The position numbers and the translations under genes were made by a program. The notes under the pieces were generated by a model that was not told where the DNA came from, ran no database searches, and saw nothing but the letters and a program-made list of their open reading frames with translations. From positions 1 through 41,011 of the forward strand of contig CALXDC010000024.1 of assembly GCA_944386975.1 (NCBI GenBank): a DNA stretch of 41,011 nucleotides. The letters run 5' to 3'. Of the stretch, positions 33,969 to 41,011 are shown in pieces (positions within the stretch are counted from its first letter, which is position 1; each line of letters starts with the position of its first letter). The stretch is from an uncultured Oscillospiraceae bacterium (GTDB lineage: Bacteria; Bacillota; Clostridia; Oscillospirales; Oscillospiraceae).

Positions 33969-35826
33969 CTTACGGGGCAGCCTGCCGGTGAAGGTGGCTG
34001 CGCTCTTTCTGACGGTGATTTTGTCGCTGGCAGCCATCCTCTCCTCCTGCGCCTTTATCATAGCCTACAACGAGGGCTACTACGAGGAGTACGTCCGCAC
34101 CTATGCCGACACCGACGCCGCCCGGAGTACCGCCGATAGTCTCTGCCACAGCGTGCTGTGGGACGTGGACTACGACGTGTCCGACTATGGACAGATCGCC
34201 TTCACCCTCACCGACAGCGAGGGGAAGGTGGTCCTCCAACAGGGGGACCCGGCCTGGGATGAGGCTGTTTTTTCCATGGATCTGCACCTCTCCGGCAATT
34301 CCGGGGAGGTCCGGGGCCTTCCCGACGGGGAGTATCAGGCGGTCCTCTCCGTGGGCAGCCTCCAGGACGGCAAGGGGCGCAACCCCTTCTACGAGATCTC
34401 CCTGCTCTTTGACACCCTCTACCCCATCCGCACCCTCCTCAGCCCCACGGCCATCATCACGCTGCTGCTGGCTATGGTGGGCATCGTGTTCCTCTGCTGC
34501 GCCGCCGGACACCGGAAAGGGGAGACAGGCATCGTCCCCAATGTCCAGGACCGGATTCCTCTGGATCTCTACCTCTGCGGGGACGCAGTGCTGGTGTCCT
34601 TCCTGTTCATGATCTGGGAGAGCCTCAGCTATAGCTTAGACCCCCTCATCCGCCTCTTTTTCTACTGCCTCAGCTTCCTCCCGGCGGGATTCCTGGCCCT
34701 GGCCCTGCTGATGACCCTCTCCACCCGGCTGAAGCTGGGCGGCTTCTGGAGAAACACCGTGATCTGGCGGCTGCTGCGAATCATCTGGCGGCTGTTGAAA
34801 GCCATTTTCGGGGGGATCGGGGAATTTTTCCACCTGCTGCCCCTGACCTGGCGGGCGGCGGGGCTCACGGCGGCGGTGCTGTTCCTCCAGTCCTTCCTCT
34901 TCTATTGGGCCAACTGGGACGCCTTCATGATGTTTCTGATGCTGGCCATGGACTTCTTCCTTCTGGCCTGGGCGGTGTACCTCAGCTGGAGCCTCCAGCG
35001 GCTGAAGAAGGCCGGGCAGGCTCTGGCGGAGGGGCAGCTGGACGCCAAGGTGGACACCCGGATGATGTTGTGGGACTTCAAGCGCCACGGAGAGCACCTC
35101 AACGCCATCGGCGAGGGAATGAATCGGGCGGTAGACCAGCGGATGCGGTCGGAGCGGCTGAAGACGGAGCTTATCACCAACGTGTCCCACGACATCAAAA
35201 CCCCCCTCACCTCCATCGTCAACTATGTGGACCTCCTCCAGAAGGAGGAGCTGCCCCCGGAGGCGGCGGAGTATGTAGCGGTGCTGGACCGGCAGAGCCG
35301 GCGGCTGAAGAAGCTGACGGAGGATCTGGTGGAGGCCAGCAAAGCCTCTACCGGCAACATCAAGGTGGAACTCCAGCCCATCGTGGTCAACGAGATTATC
35401 CACCAGGCCGTCGGGGACTACGACCAGCGCCTCACCGCCGGGCGGCTGGAGACCATCGTGAACACCTACCAGGGCAACGTCTGCGCCCTGGCGGACGGAC
35501 GGCTTCTCTGGCGGGTGCTGGACAATCTCCTCAGCAATGTGTGCAAGTACGCCATGGCGGGCAGCCGGGTGTACATCGACCTCAGCGAGAAGGAGGGACG
35601 AGTCCTCCTCAGCATGAAGAACGTATCCCGGGACCCTCTGAACATCAGCGCTGAGGAGCTGATGGAGCGGTTCGTCCGGGGAGATGCCTCCCGGCACACC
35701 GAGGGCAGCGGCCTGGGGCTGAATATCGCCAAGAGCCTGATGGAGCTGATGGGGGGCACCTTCTCCATCAGCGTGGACGGGGACCTCTTCAAGGCGGAGC
35801 TGACCCTGAAAGGAGCGGGAAACTGA
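33961..35826 (+). CDS. membrane sensor histidine kinase
   Basis: 621 residues. TM1 (VKVAALFLTVILSLAAILSS), an extracellular domain of about 120 residues, TM2 (SPTAIITLLLAMVGIVFLCC), then several more hydrophobic helices up to residue about 345 (LFFYCLSFLPAGFLALALLM, GLTAAVLFLQSFLFYWANWD, AMDFFLLAWAVYLSWSLQ), a HAMP-like linker, HisKA with NVSHDIKTPLTS (His410), N-box NLLSNVCKYA and a G-box GSGLGLNIAK. The multi-helix membrane part between sensor and catalytic core is longer than in simple two-TM kinases. Cognate regulator upstream. Confidence 0.93.
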   Translation: MSDLRGSLPVKVAALFLTVILSLAAILSSCAFIIAYNEGYYEEYVRTYADTDAARSTADSLCHSVLWDVDYDVSDYGQIAFTLTDSEGKVVLQQGDPAWDEAVFSMDLHLSGNSGEVRGLPDGEYQAVLSVGSLQDGKGRNPFYEISLLFDTLYPIRTLLSPTAIITLLLAMVGIVFLCCAAGHRKGETGIVPNVQDRIPLDLYLCGDAVLVSFLFMIWESLSYSLDPLIRLFFYCLSFLPAGFLALALLMTLSTRLKLGGFWRNTVIWRLLRIIWRLLKAIFGGIGEFFHLLPLTWRAAGLTAAVLFLQSFLFYWANWDAFMMFLMLAMDFFLLAWAVYLSWSLQRLKKAGQALAEGQLDAKVDTRMMLWDFKRHGEHLNAIGEGMNRAVDQRMRSERLKTELITNVSHDIKTPLTSIVNYVDLLQKEELPPEAAEYVAVLDRQSRRLKKLTEDLVEASKASTGNIKVELQPIVVNEIIHQAVGDYDQRLTAGRLETIVNTYQGNVCALADGRLLWRVLDNLLSNVCKYAMAGSRVYIDLSEKEGRVLLSMKNVSRDPLNISAEELMERFVRGDASRHTEGSGLGLNIAKSLMELMGGTFSISVDGDLFKAELTLKGAGN

Positions 35827-36687
35827 GTGGACGTGCTCTATAGCTACGACGGCAGCCTCCCCGGCTTCCTCTGCTGCGTCTTTGACAGCTATCTCTACCA
35901 CGAGACCCCCGCGGACATTCAGTCCGCGGGGGCCTTGGAGCCTACGCTGTTTTCCGTGCGGCAGGTAACCACCGACGAGGACCACGCCCGGCGGGTGCAA
36001 ACTAAGCTGAGCGCCCTCTCCCCCCTGGCCTGGGAGCTTACCTGGAAGGGCTTTCTCACCTGCGCCGACCGGCGGGAGCTGATGCTCTACACCTTCATCC
36101 GCGCCCTTCTCCGGGAGGGCCCAAGCCTTCTCCGCCGCCTCACCGCCGACGAGATATTGCCCCTCTATAAGGCAGTGCAGCACTTGGAGAGCGAAGCCCA
36201 CCTTCTCAAGGGCTTTGTCCGGTTCTCGGACTTGGGGGGCGTTCTCACCGGGGAGATCCAGCCCAAAAACCGAGTGCTGCCCCTGCTGCGGCCCCATTTC
36301 TGCGCCCGGTGCGGGCCGGAGCCCTTCCTCCTCTACGACCGGACCCACCGGGAGGCCCTCCTCTCCCAGGGCGGGAAGTGGTGCATCACCCCTCTGGAGG
36401 ACTTTACCATGGCCGCACCTGACGAGACGGAGGCACGCTTCCGCCGCCTCTGGAAGCGGTTCTATGATACCATCGCCATCGAGGCCCGGTACAACCCCAA
36501 GACCCGCCGGACCCACATGCCTATGCGGTACTGGGGGACCATGACGGAGTTTCAGGACGAGGATTTCTTCACTCCCGCCCCGCAAACTCCCGGCGGAGCC
36601 GGTCCAGGGCCCGCCGCTCCAGGCGGGATACCTGCACCTGGGACACCGACAAAATCCGGGCGGTCTGGGCCTGGGTCAGCCCCTTGA
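35827..36687 (+). CDS. TIGR03915-like DNA-metabolism protein with read-through tail
   Basis: 286 residues from GTG 35827, the codon immediately after the kinase stop. The body (DVLYSYDGSLPGFLCCVFDS, RVQTKLSALSPLAWELTWKG, then ARYNPKTRRTHMPMRYWGTM) matches the family of probable DNA-metabolism proteins (SAM-like/DUF4130) that is usually encoded next to a radical-SAM DNA modification/repair protein. No such partner is in the window. The conserved domain ends near residue 245; the remaining 40 residues are Pro/Gly/Ser-rich and lie antisense to sigF for 119 bases, suggesting that the original stop codon was lost. Confidence 0.75.
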   Translation: MDVLYSYDGSLPGFLCCVFDSYLYHETPADIQSAGALEPTLFSVRQVTTDEDHARRVQTKLSALSPLAWELTWKGFLTCADRRELMLYTFIRALLREGPSLLRRLTADEILPLYKAVQHLESEAHLLKGFVRFSDLGGVLTGEIQPKNRVLPLLRPHFCARCGPEPFLLYDRTHREALLSQGGKWCITPLEDFTMAAPDETEARFRRLWKRFYDTIAIEARYNPKTRRTHMPMRYWGTMTEFQDEDFFTPAPQTPGGAGPGPAAPGGIPAPGTPTKSGRSGPGSAP

Positions 36688-37273
36688 AAAAGCGGAGGAG
36701 TATGGTCTTTTTCTCGCTCTCCGGCAGCGCCTCCACGGCGCTGCGGAGGGCGATTTTTTCCACCATCCCCTCCTCCCCCTCCCCGTCCTTCAGGGTGGAT
36801 TCCAGGGTAAGCCCCTCCCCTACCTCCTGCTGCAGGCTCTCCGGCGGGGCGCAGGCCAGCTCCGCCGTTGCGATTTCCTCCGCCGAATAGCCTGTCTCCG
36901 CCGACAGCTCTGAGAGGGTGGGCTCCCGCCCCAGCTGGTGGGCCAGCCGCTCCCGGGCCCCCAGCACCGTCATGGCCTGCTCCCGGAGGCCCCGCCCCAC
37001 CTTCACCGGCCCGTCGTCCCGGAGGAACCGCCGGATCTCCCCGGCAATTTTGGGCACGGCGTAGGTGGAGAACTGGGTGCCGTACTCGAGATCGAAGCCC
37101 CGGATAGCCTTGAGGAACCCCACGCAGCCCAGCTGGTACAGGTCCTCCGCCTCCACCCCCCGGCCGGTATACCGGCGGACGATGCTCCAGATGAGGCCCC
37201 CGTTCTCCCGGATCAGCTGCTCGCAGGCCTGCTGGTCGCCCCGGCGGGCCGCCTCCAGCAGATCCCGGTTCAC
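36569..37273 (-). CDS. sigF: sporulation sigma factor SigF
   Basis: 234 residues from GTG 37273, overlapping the spoIIAB stop (GTGA). Sigma-70 family region 2 (ENGGLIWSIVRRYTGRGVEA, then EDLYQLGCVGFLKAIRGFD and TQFSTYAVPKIAGEIRRFLR), region 3 (REPTLSELSAETGYSAEEIA) and region 4 (LPESEKKTILLRFFKGLTQA, SVSQVQVSRLERRALDRL). Known role: first forespore-specific sigma factor, held inactive by SpoIIAB. Operon order spoIIAA-spoIIAB-sigF is the classical one. The 3' end overlaps the convergent DNA-metabolism gene; no terminator is visible. Confidence 0.96.
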   Translation of the reverse strand: MNRDLLEAARRGDQQACEQLIRENGGLIWSIVRRYTGRGVEAEDLYQLGCVGFLKAIRGFDLEYGTQFSTYAVPKIAGEIRRFLRDDGPVKVGRGLREQAMTVLGARERLAHQLGREPTLSELSAETGYSAEEIATAELACAPPESLQQEVGEGLTLESTLKDGEGEEGMVEKIALRSAVEALPESEKKTILLRFFKGLTQAQTARILSVSQVQVSRLERRALDRLRREFAGRE

Positions 37274-37710
37274 CGCTTCCCCACCCGCCGGACAATCCGC
37301 CGCCGCATGACAACCTTGGTGCCCTGGCCCGCCTTGGAGGTAACCCGCAGGGCGTCCATGAAGCTCTCCATAATGGTGAAGCCCATGCCGCTGCGCTCCT
37401 CGCCGCCGGTGGTATAGAGGGGCTGGCGAGCCTTCTCCACGTCGTCGATGCCCCTGCCCCAGTCCCGGACGGTGAACTCCAGAATATCCCCCTCCAGGAT
37501 CCGGCCCTTCAGCACAATCTTTCCCAGGGTGTCCGGGTAGGCGTGAACGATGGCATTGGTCACCGCCTCGCTGACGGCGGTCTTGATGTCCCCCAGCTCT
37601 TCCAAGGTGGGGTCCAGCTGGGCGGCGAAGGCGGCGGCGGTCATCCGGGCGAAGCCCTCGTTGGCGCTGCAGCTGGGAAAGGTGACGGTTATGTAATTGG
37701 TGGCTTTCAT
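37270..37710 (-). CDS. spoIIAB: anti-sigma-F factor / kinase SpoIIAB
   Basis: 146 residues. GHKL kinase fold: N box DIKTAVSEAVTNAIVHAYPD, G1 VRDWGRGIDDVEKA, G2 SGMGFTIMESFMD, ending in the family's VTSKAGQGTKVVM. Known role: binds and inhibits SigF and phosphorylates SpoIIAA. It starts 10 bases after the spoIIAA stop (AGGAGGTGCGCC upstream) and overlaps sigF by 4 bases, giving balanced expression. Confidence 0.96.
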   Translation of the reverse strand: MKATNYITVTFPSCSANEGFARMTAAAFAAQLDPTLEELGDIKTAVSEAVTNAIVHAYPDTLGKIVLKGRILEGDILEFTVRDWGRGIDDVEKARQPLYTTGGEERSGMGFTIMESFMDALRVTSKAGQGTKVVMRRRIVRRVGKR

Positions 37711-37720
37711 GGCGCACCTC

Positions 37721-38026
37721 CTATATGAGTTTCACATACCGGCTGAGCCCGGCGGTGTCCAGCACCCGGGCGGCCTGCTTGGGGATATTGACGACGATGA
37801 GGTTCCCCCCCAGGGCCTCCATCCGCCGCTTGGCCCGGAGAATCACGGCGATGCCGGAGCTGTCCATAAAGGTCAGCCCCTCCAGGTCCAGAATGGTCTT
37901 CACCGGAAGATTTTGCTCCATCAGGGCGTCCAGCCGGTCCATGAGGCCCTTGGCCCCGTGGTGGTCCAGCTCGCCGCTGAGGCGGACGGTCATGGTCCGC
38001 TCTGCCAGCTTGGTTCGCAGTTCCAA
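37721..38026 (-). CDS. spoIIAA: anti-anti-sigma factor SpoIIAA
   Basis: 101 residues from TTG 38026, chosen because AAAGG lies 10 bases upstream; GTG 38035 would sit on top of that ribosome-binding site, and the longer frame enters the promoter. STAS domain: TVRLSGELDHHGAKGLMDRL, ILDLEGLTFMDSSGIAVIL with the phosphorylatable Ser in DSSG, and VVNIPKQAARVLDTAGL. Known role: when dephosphorylated by SpoIIE it displaces SigF from SpoIIAB. First gene of the spoIIA operon. Confidence 0.95.
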   Translation of the reverse strand: MELRTKLAERTMTVRLSGELDHHGAKGLMDRLDALMEQNLPVKTILDLEGLTFMDSSGIAVILRAKRRMEALGGNLIVVNIPKQAARVLDTAGLSRYVKLI

Positions 38027-38058
38027 AGAAGTCACACCTTTCTTTCGCTTCTGCCAAG

Positions 38059-38092
38059 AGTATAGCCTGTCCTTCCGGCGGTTTCCGTCGAA
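38059..38092 (-). promoter_or_regulatory. putative spoIIA promoter with 0A-like box
   Basis: Minus strand TATACT at 38059-38064, about 33 bases before the TTG start, with no -35 match at 17 bp. Upstream, TTCGACG (38086-38092) matches the Spo0A box TTCGACA at 6 of 7 bases and lies where a -35 would be, as in Spo0A-activated sigma-A promoters. AGGACA-like bases also allow a sigma-H reading. Confidence 0.45.
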
Positions 38093-38106
38093 TCCCGGAA
38101 ACTGCG

Positions 38107-38145
38107 AAAAAAGCCGCCCCGGCGAAATTGTCCAAAGCGGCTCTT
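38107..38145 (-). terminator. terminator-like hairpin upstream of spoIIA
   Basis: Minus strand AGCCGC (38137-38142) pairs with GCGGCT (38112-38117), extendable by AAG-/-TTT, followed by TTTTT. No minus-strand gene lies upstream in the window, so it would insulate spoIIA from antisense transcription of the C_GCAxxG_C_C gene region, or attenuate a longer spoIIA transcript. Confidence 0.4.
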
Positions 38146-38225
38146 GCAAAATAGGGTGCGGTAGGCGATACTATATTTTGAATGGTATCACCGAACCGTA
38201 TGAAGAAACAAAAGGAGGAATCTCC

Positions 38226-38684
38226 GTGACCCATGAAGAAACAGCCATCCAGAATTTCATGACCGGCTACAACTGCGCCCAGTCGGTGTTCCTGGCCTTC
38301 GCCCCAGACCTGGGGCTGTCCGAGGACCTGGCCCTCCGCCTCTCCTCCTCCTTCGGCGGCGGCATGGGCCGTCTGCGGGAGGTCTGCGGGGCGGTGAGCG
38401 GCATCCTCATGGCCGCCGGCGTCCTCTACGGCTACACCTCCCCCACCGATGACGAAGCCAAGGCCGCCCACTACGCCCTGGTCCAGGACTTGGCGGGCCG
38501 GTTCCGGGACCTCCACGGCGCCATCCTCTGCCGGGACCTTCTGGGAAAAACCGGAGCGGAATCCCCCGTCCCGGAGGCCCGCACCGCCGCCTACTACGCC
38601 CAGCGCCCCTGCGCCCGGTTTGTAGGCGACGCCGCCCGCATCCTGGAGGAATACATGGCGGTCCATCCCCCCAAGCCCTTGTGA
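38226..38684 (+). CDS. C_GCAxxG_C_C family redox protein
   Basis: 152 residues from GTG 38226 (AAAGGAGG 7 bases upstream). Features of the C_GCAxxG_C_C family: YNCAQSVFLAF, SSFGGGMGRLREVCGAVSGI, and later Cys residues in AILCRDLLG and RPCARF. Spacing of the conserved cysteines suits a metal- or redox-linked role known loosely for this family, often found near redox or metal genes; the exact function is not established. Divergent from spoIIA. Confidence 0.87.
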   Translation: MTHEETAIQNFMTGYNCAQSVFLAFAPDLGLSEDLALRLSSSFGGGMGRLREVCGAVSGILMAAGVLYGYTSPTDDEAKAAHYALVQDLAGRFRDLHGAILCRDLLGKTGAESPVPEARTAAYYAQRPCARFVGDAARILEEYMAVHPPKPL

Positions 38685-38708
38685 CACAGGGACTCTACGT
38701 TTCATAGG

Positions 38709-38737
38709 GTGACAGATTATCCCCCTTGCGCTATGCT
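38709..38737 (+). promoter_or_regulatory. promoter of the XRE-membrane gene
   Basis: GTGACA (38709-38714), 17-bp spacer, TATGCT (38732-38737), 24 bases before the ATG at 38761. Confidence 0.5.
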
Positions 38738-38760
38738 GAGGGCAGAAAGGAGGCACCGCC

Positions 38761-39687
38761 ATGGACACACAAAAAACCGGAACCTTCCTCTGCATCCTCC
38801 GCAAGCAGAAGGGGCTCACCCAGAGCCAGCTGGCGGAGCGGATCGGCGTCACCGACAAGGCGGTGAGCCGCTGGGAGACAGGAAAAGGTTTTCCCGACGT
38901 CTCACTGCTCCAGCCTCTGGCGGAGGCCCTCGACACCTCAGTGACGGAGCTGCTGGCCGGGGAACCTCTGACGGCGGAGGAGAAGGCCGCCCGCAGCGAC
39001 GGCGCGGTGCTGGAGGCCCTGCGCTACACCGGCGCCATGGGGCGGCCCGTGCTGGCAGCCCTGCTGGCGGCGGCGGGGATCTTCCTGCTCTTCCTCCCCC
39101 TCTTCACGGCGGGCGGGTGGATCGGCCTGCGGCTGGCAGGGGCGGTCCTGCTGGCACTGGCCTTCCTGACCTCCCGCCGGAAGGTACTGCCGCTTCCCCC
39201 CTTCCTTCCCCGCCTTGTCCGGCCTGCTGCCGCCCGGGTGGGAACCGCTCTCTGCCTTCTGGCGGGACTGGTGCTGGAGGCCTTGCCCTGGGGCGCTGTC
39301 ATGAACTTCGCCCGGCCCGCCTCGGACGGCTCCATCGGCCATTTCCGAGAGACCTATTCCTATTTCAGCCTGCTGCCTGTGGGGTACGGTATGTTTTTCC
39401 CGATGCTTACCGGCATACTTACCGCCGTTTTGTTGGCTATAGCGCTGCTCCAGTGGCGCAGGCCCCGGAAAAAGCGGGGCGACCGTCTCTTTGTGGCCCT
39501 GGCGGTGACGCTGGTGTGCTCCCTTCTGCCCCTGTTCCTCTTTGGGGCGGACTTCTTCTCCACCGTGGGGGGCCTCATCTCCCTCTCCCTGCTCCTCTCC
39601 CTGGCGTTTTTGGCCCTGGCCAACCGGGAATCGAAAAAAGAGGAAGATTTTTGCGAAAAAAAGGTTGACTTTCCCGAAAACAATTGA
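38761..39687 (+). CDS. XRE-type HTH fused to a membrane domain
   Basis: 308 residues, AAGGAGG-type site before ATG. N-terminal Cro/C1 HTH (residues about 7-65: ILRKQKGLTQSQLAERIGVT, DKAVSRWETGKGFPD), then from about residue 95 several hydrophobic segments (PVLAALLAAAGIFLLFLPLF; GLRLAGAVLLALAFLTS; GTALCLLAGLVLEALPWGAV; MFFPMLTGILTAVLLAIALL; LFVALAVTLVCSLLPLFLFG; LISLSLLLSLAFLALAN). This layout is common in Clostridia and is thought to be a membrane-tethered regulator; ligand and targets are unknown. Its last bases overlap the spacer of the rplU promoter. Confidence 0.87.
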   Translation: MDTQKTGTFLCILRKQKGLTQSQLAERIGVTDKAVSRWETGKGFPDVSLLQPLAEALDTSVTELLAGEPLTAEEKAARSDGAVLEALRYTGAMGRPVLAALLAAAGIFLLFLPLFTAGGWIGLRLAGAVLLALAFLTSRRKVLPLPPFLPRLVRPAAARVGTALCLLAGLVLEALPWGAVMNFARPASDGSIGHFRETYSYFSLLPVGYGMFFPMLTGILTAVLLAIALLQWRRPRKKRGDRLFVALAVTLVCSLLPLFLFGADFFSTVGGLISLSLLLSLAFLALANRESKKEEDFCEKKVDFPENN

Positions 39688-39693
39688 TATACT
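39665..39693 (+). promoter_or_regulatory. promoter of the rplU-prp-rpmA operon
   Basis: TTGACT (39665-39670), 17-bp spacer, TATACT (39688-39693). The -35 and spacer lie inside the end of the XRE gene. Confidence 0.75.
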
Positions 39694-39695
39694 TG

Positions 39696-39770
39696 ATAAG
39701 CCGCTTTGAATGGGCTGAAGTGCGTCCTGATGGCCGCCGCCCCCGACAGCGAGCCCGTAATGAAGGAGTT
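39696..39770 (+). promoter_or_regulatory. L21-type ribosomal protein leader
   Basis: About 75 transcribed bases before rplU with pairing potential (GGGCT at 39712-39716 with AGCCC at 39752-39756, and a GC-rich inner stem around GGCCGCCGCCCCC). Position and length match the Firmicutes L21 leader, in which L21 is thought to control its own operon. Assignment is from context and rough pairing only. Confidence 0.5.
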
Positions 39771-39778
39771 GAAATGGA

Positions 39779-40090
39779 ATGCACGCTATTATCGTGACCG
39801 GCGGCAAGCAGTATAAGGTGGCCGAGGGCGACACCCTCTTCATCGAGAAGCTGCCTGTGGAGGCCGGCGACAAGGTGGTTTTCGACCAGGTTCTGGCTGT
39901 GCTGGACGGCGACAACGCCACCTTCGGCACCCCCGCTGTGGCCGGCGCCACTGTGGAGGCCAACACCGTGAAGAACGGCAAGGGCAAGAAGATCCGCATC
40001 TTCAAGTACACCCCCAAGAAGGGTTACCGCAAGCGTCAGGGTCATCGTCAGCCTTACACCAAGGTTGAGATCACCAAGATCAATGCCTGA
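39779..40090 (+). CDS. rplU: 50S ribosomal protein L21
   Basis: 103 residues. [40 protein letters not shown] and the C-terminal [20 protein letters not shown] are diagnostic. GAAGGAG lies upstream of ATG 39779. Known role: 23S rRNA-binding protein of the large subunit. First gene of the rplU-prp-rpmA operon. Confidence 0.98.
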   Translation: MHAIIVTGGKQYKVAEGDTLFIEKLPVEAGDKVVFDQVLAVLDGDNATFGTPAVAGATVEANTVKNGKGKKIRIFKYTPKKGYRKRQGHRQPYTKVEITKINA

Positions 40091-40092
40091 AG

Positions 40093-40422
40093 ATGACCAC
40101 TGTCACGTTCCATACGGAGGGCAGTGCCATCACCGGCTTTGACGCCAAGGGCCACAGCGGCTTCGCCCAGGAGGGTGAGGACATCGTCTGCGCCGCTATC
40201 ACCAGTGCGGTCCGCCTGGTGGAGTGCACGGTAAACGATGTAATGGGGCTGTGCGCCGCGGTGAAGATCCGGGAGAAGGACGCTTTCATCTCCCTGCGGC
40301 TGCCCGGCGGCTTGTCCGCCCAGGCCGACAGTACCTGTCAGGCTCTTTTGACGGGTCTGATGGTGTATCTCACGGAGCTTCACGACGAGTACCCCGACTA
40401 TATCGAAGTCTTGGAGGCGTAA
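40093..40422 (+). CDS. prp: ribosomal-processing cysteine protease Prp
   Basis: 109 residues, starting 2 bases after the rplU stop. Catalytic residues are in [18 protein letters not shown] (His and Cys). The rest ([17 protein letters not shown]) fits the family. Known role: cuts the N-terminal extension off L27 so that the ribosome matures; essential in Staphylococcus aureus. The substrate is encoded immediately downstream and carries the extension. Confidence 0.95.
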   Translation: MTTVTFHTEGSAITGFDAKGHSGFAQEGEDIVCAAITSAVRLVECTVNDVMGLCAAVKIREKDAFISLRLPGGLSAQADSTCQALLTGLMVYLTELHDEYPDYIEVLEA

Positions 40423-40457
40423 GCCTCTGCATCTTACAGAAAGGAAGGCAGACTACC

Positions 40458-40736
40458 ATGATTCGGATTGGTTTACAGTTCTTCGCCCACAAGAAGGGCG
40501 TTGGTTCCACCAAGAACGGCCGTGACAGCGAGTCCAAGCGTCTTGGGCCCAAGCGTGCCGACGGGCAGCACGTGCTGGCCGGCAACATCCTGGTTCGTCA
40601 GCGCGGCACCCACATCCACCCCGGTGTGAACGTGGGCAAGGGCAGCGACGACACCCTGTTCGCCAAGGCCAACGGCGTGGTGCGCTTTGAGCGTCTGGGC
40701 AAGGACCGCAAGCAGGTCTCCGTCTACGAGGCGTAA
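40458..40736 (+). CDS. rpmA: 50S ribosomal protein L27 with Prp-cleaved extension
   Basis: 92 residues. Starts MIRIGLQFF followed by [17 protein letters not shown], so the nine-residue extension (with the LQFF-A cleavage site) is present as in Firmicutes. The core [20 protein letters not shown] and [16 protein letters not shown] is standard L27. Known role: 50S subunit protein near the peptidyl-transferase centre. AGAAAGGAAGG upstream of the ATG. Followed by a strong terminator; obgE, often next in this operon, is not seen before the window ends. Confidence 0.97.
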   Translation: MIRIGLQFFAHKKGVGSTKNGRDSESKRLGPKRADGQHVLAGNILVRQRGTHIHPGVNVGKGSDDTLFAKANGVVRFERLGKDRKQVSVYEA

Positions 40737-40746
40737 CAATCAGAAG

Positions 40747-40782
40747 AAAAAGAGGTTTCGGATTGCTCCGAAACCTCTTTTT
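40747..40782 (+). terminator. intrinsic terminator of rplU-prp-rpmA
   Basis: 16-bp perfect stem AAAAAGAGGTTTCGGA (40747-40762) with TCCGAAACCTCTTTTT (40767-40782), loop TTGC, T-run following. The terminator directly after rpmA indicates that the operon ends here. Confidence 0.93.
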
Positions 40783-40816
40783 TTGCCGTCTTTGCCCCGG
40801 AAACCCGACACACTAC

Positions 40817-40850
40817 AAAAAAGACGCCGCTGCAATACTGCAGCGGCGTC
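40817..40850 (-). terminator. minus-strand intrinsic terminator closing the right-edge element
   Basis: GACGCCGCTGCA (40823-40834) with TGCAGCGGCGTC (40839-40850), perfect 12-bp stem with a 4-base loop, followed on the minus strand by six T. An outer CGACACACT/AGCGTGTCG pairing surrounds it. Confidence 0.8.
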
Positions 40851-41011
40851 CCAGCGTGTCGAAAAAGTCTCGCAGAGTTTGCGCCGGATGGCGTAAATCC
40901 AGCCAAATCCATGTTCTCCGGCGACATGTGCGTCGGAGAACATACTTTGCAGCCCGCAAGTGTGGGAATTGTCCGCTGCAAGCGGACAATTCCTGCGCGC
41001 GGCGGGCTGTG
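40851..41011 (-). ncRNA. structured non-coding element at right edge (incomplete)
   Basis: Read on the minus strand: an outer stem CAGCCCGC (41002-41009) with GCGGGCTG (40950-40957) enclosing GGAATTGTCCGC/GCGGACAATTCC (40965-40993); then a hairpin ATGTTCTCCG/CGGAGAACAT (40911-40943); then about 60 less structured bases running into the terminator at 40817-40850. No ribosome-binding site or family resemblance supports the short reading frames here. It could be a small RNA or a mobile repeat; its 5' end is beyond the window. Confidence 0.45.

Noticed and set aside
34636-36585. 649-codon minus-strand frame opposite the sensor kinase
   Set aside because: Antisense shadow of a kinase with all catalytic motifs.
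37274-37717. Possible fusion of SigF with an N-terminal extension (382-codon frame)
   Set aside because: The extra part is an out-of-frame reading of spoIIAB; the GTG at 37273 overlapping the spoIIAB stop is the proper start.
40724-40981. Minus-strand frame of 85 codons (starts MQRTIPTLAG) at the right edge
   Set aside because: It runs through two terminators and two hairpins, has no ribosome-binding site and no family resemblance.

Overview
The window looks like chromosome from a high-GC, endospore-forming Clostridia species, probably Oscillospiraceae (Flavonifractor/Lawsonibacter/Intestinimonas-like). The grounds are a complete spoIIA operon (spoIIAA-spoIIAB-sigF), an L27 with the Firmicutes-type N-terminal extension next to its protease gene prp, a Firmicutes-style Tad locus, and many gut-Clostridia families (DUF4358, DHHW, MBOAT, DUF5702, C_GCAxxG_C_C). 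The genus is inference. I see no rRNA, tRNA, insertion sequence, prophage or CRISPR array.

Layout. 1-9,048 (minus strand): a Tad (type IVc) pilus/secretion operon read right to left: Crp/Fnr regulator, PP2C phosphatase, TadZ/CpaE, TadA/CpaF ATPase, TadB, TadC, two tiny pilin-like proteins, TadE, and a large TadG-like/DUF5702 protein cut by the window edge. 9,159-11,945: a two-gene redox operon (CrtI-like FAD oxidoreductase plus a flavodoxin-reductase/2Fe-2S protein). 12,139-13,079: a CutA-like YqfO-type domain protein and a DnaQ-like exonuclease. 13,203-19,856: an N-terminally short dicarboxylate/amino-acid symporter, a DUF2798 membrane protein with a possible attenuator, an ABC-class ATPase, a TetR regulator, two unknown proteins and a GNAT acetyltransferase. 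19,899-22,418: a hybrid histidine kinase. 22,564-26,767: a cell-surface O-acylation locus (DUF4358 lipoprotein, MBOAT acyltransferase, DHHW protein, second DUF4358 lipoprotein). 26,864-27,398: a non-coding 535-bp imperfect palindrome. 27,454-31,735: pcrA, threonine aldolase and an FMN-binding oxidase-fold protein. 31,741-36,687: a GT2 glycosyltransferase and a two-component system with a 31-codon gene between regulator and kinase, then a TIGR03915-like DNA-metabolism protein. 36,569-38,092: spoIIA operon. 38,226-39,687: C_GCAxxG_C_C protein and an XRE-membrane protein. 39,665-40,782: rplU-prp-rpmA with an L21-type leader. 40,817-41,011: a structured non-coding element on the minus strand with its own terminator.

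Most promising for novelty: the long palindromic element at 26,864-27,398, whose arms mirror each other in order and nearly exactly in spacing; the structured element at the right edge; and the Crp-type operator placed at class II activator distance in front of the Tad operon, which also fixes the regulator's start codon. The genes themselves mostly belong to known families; no clearly new multi-gene system is proven by this sequence alone.
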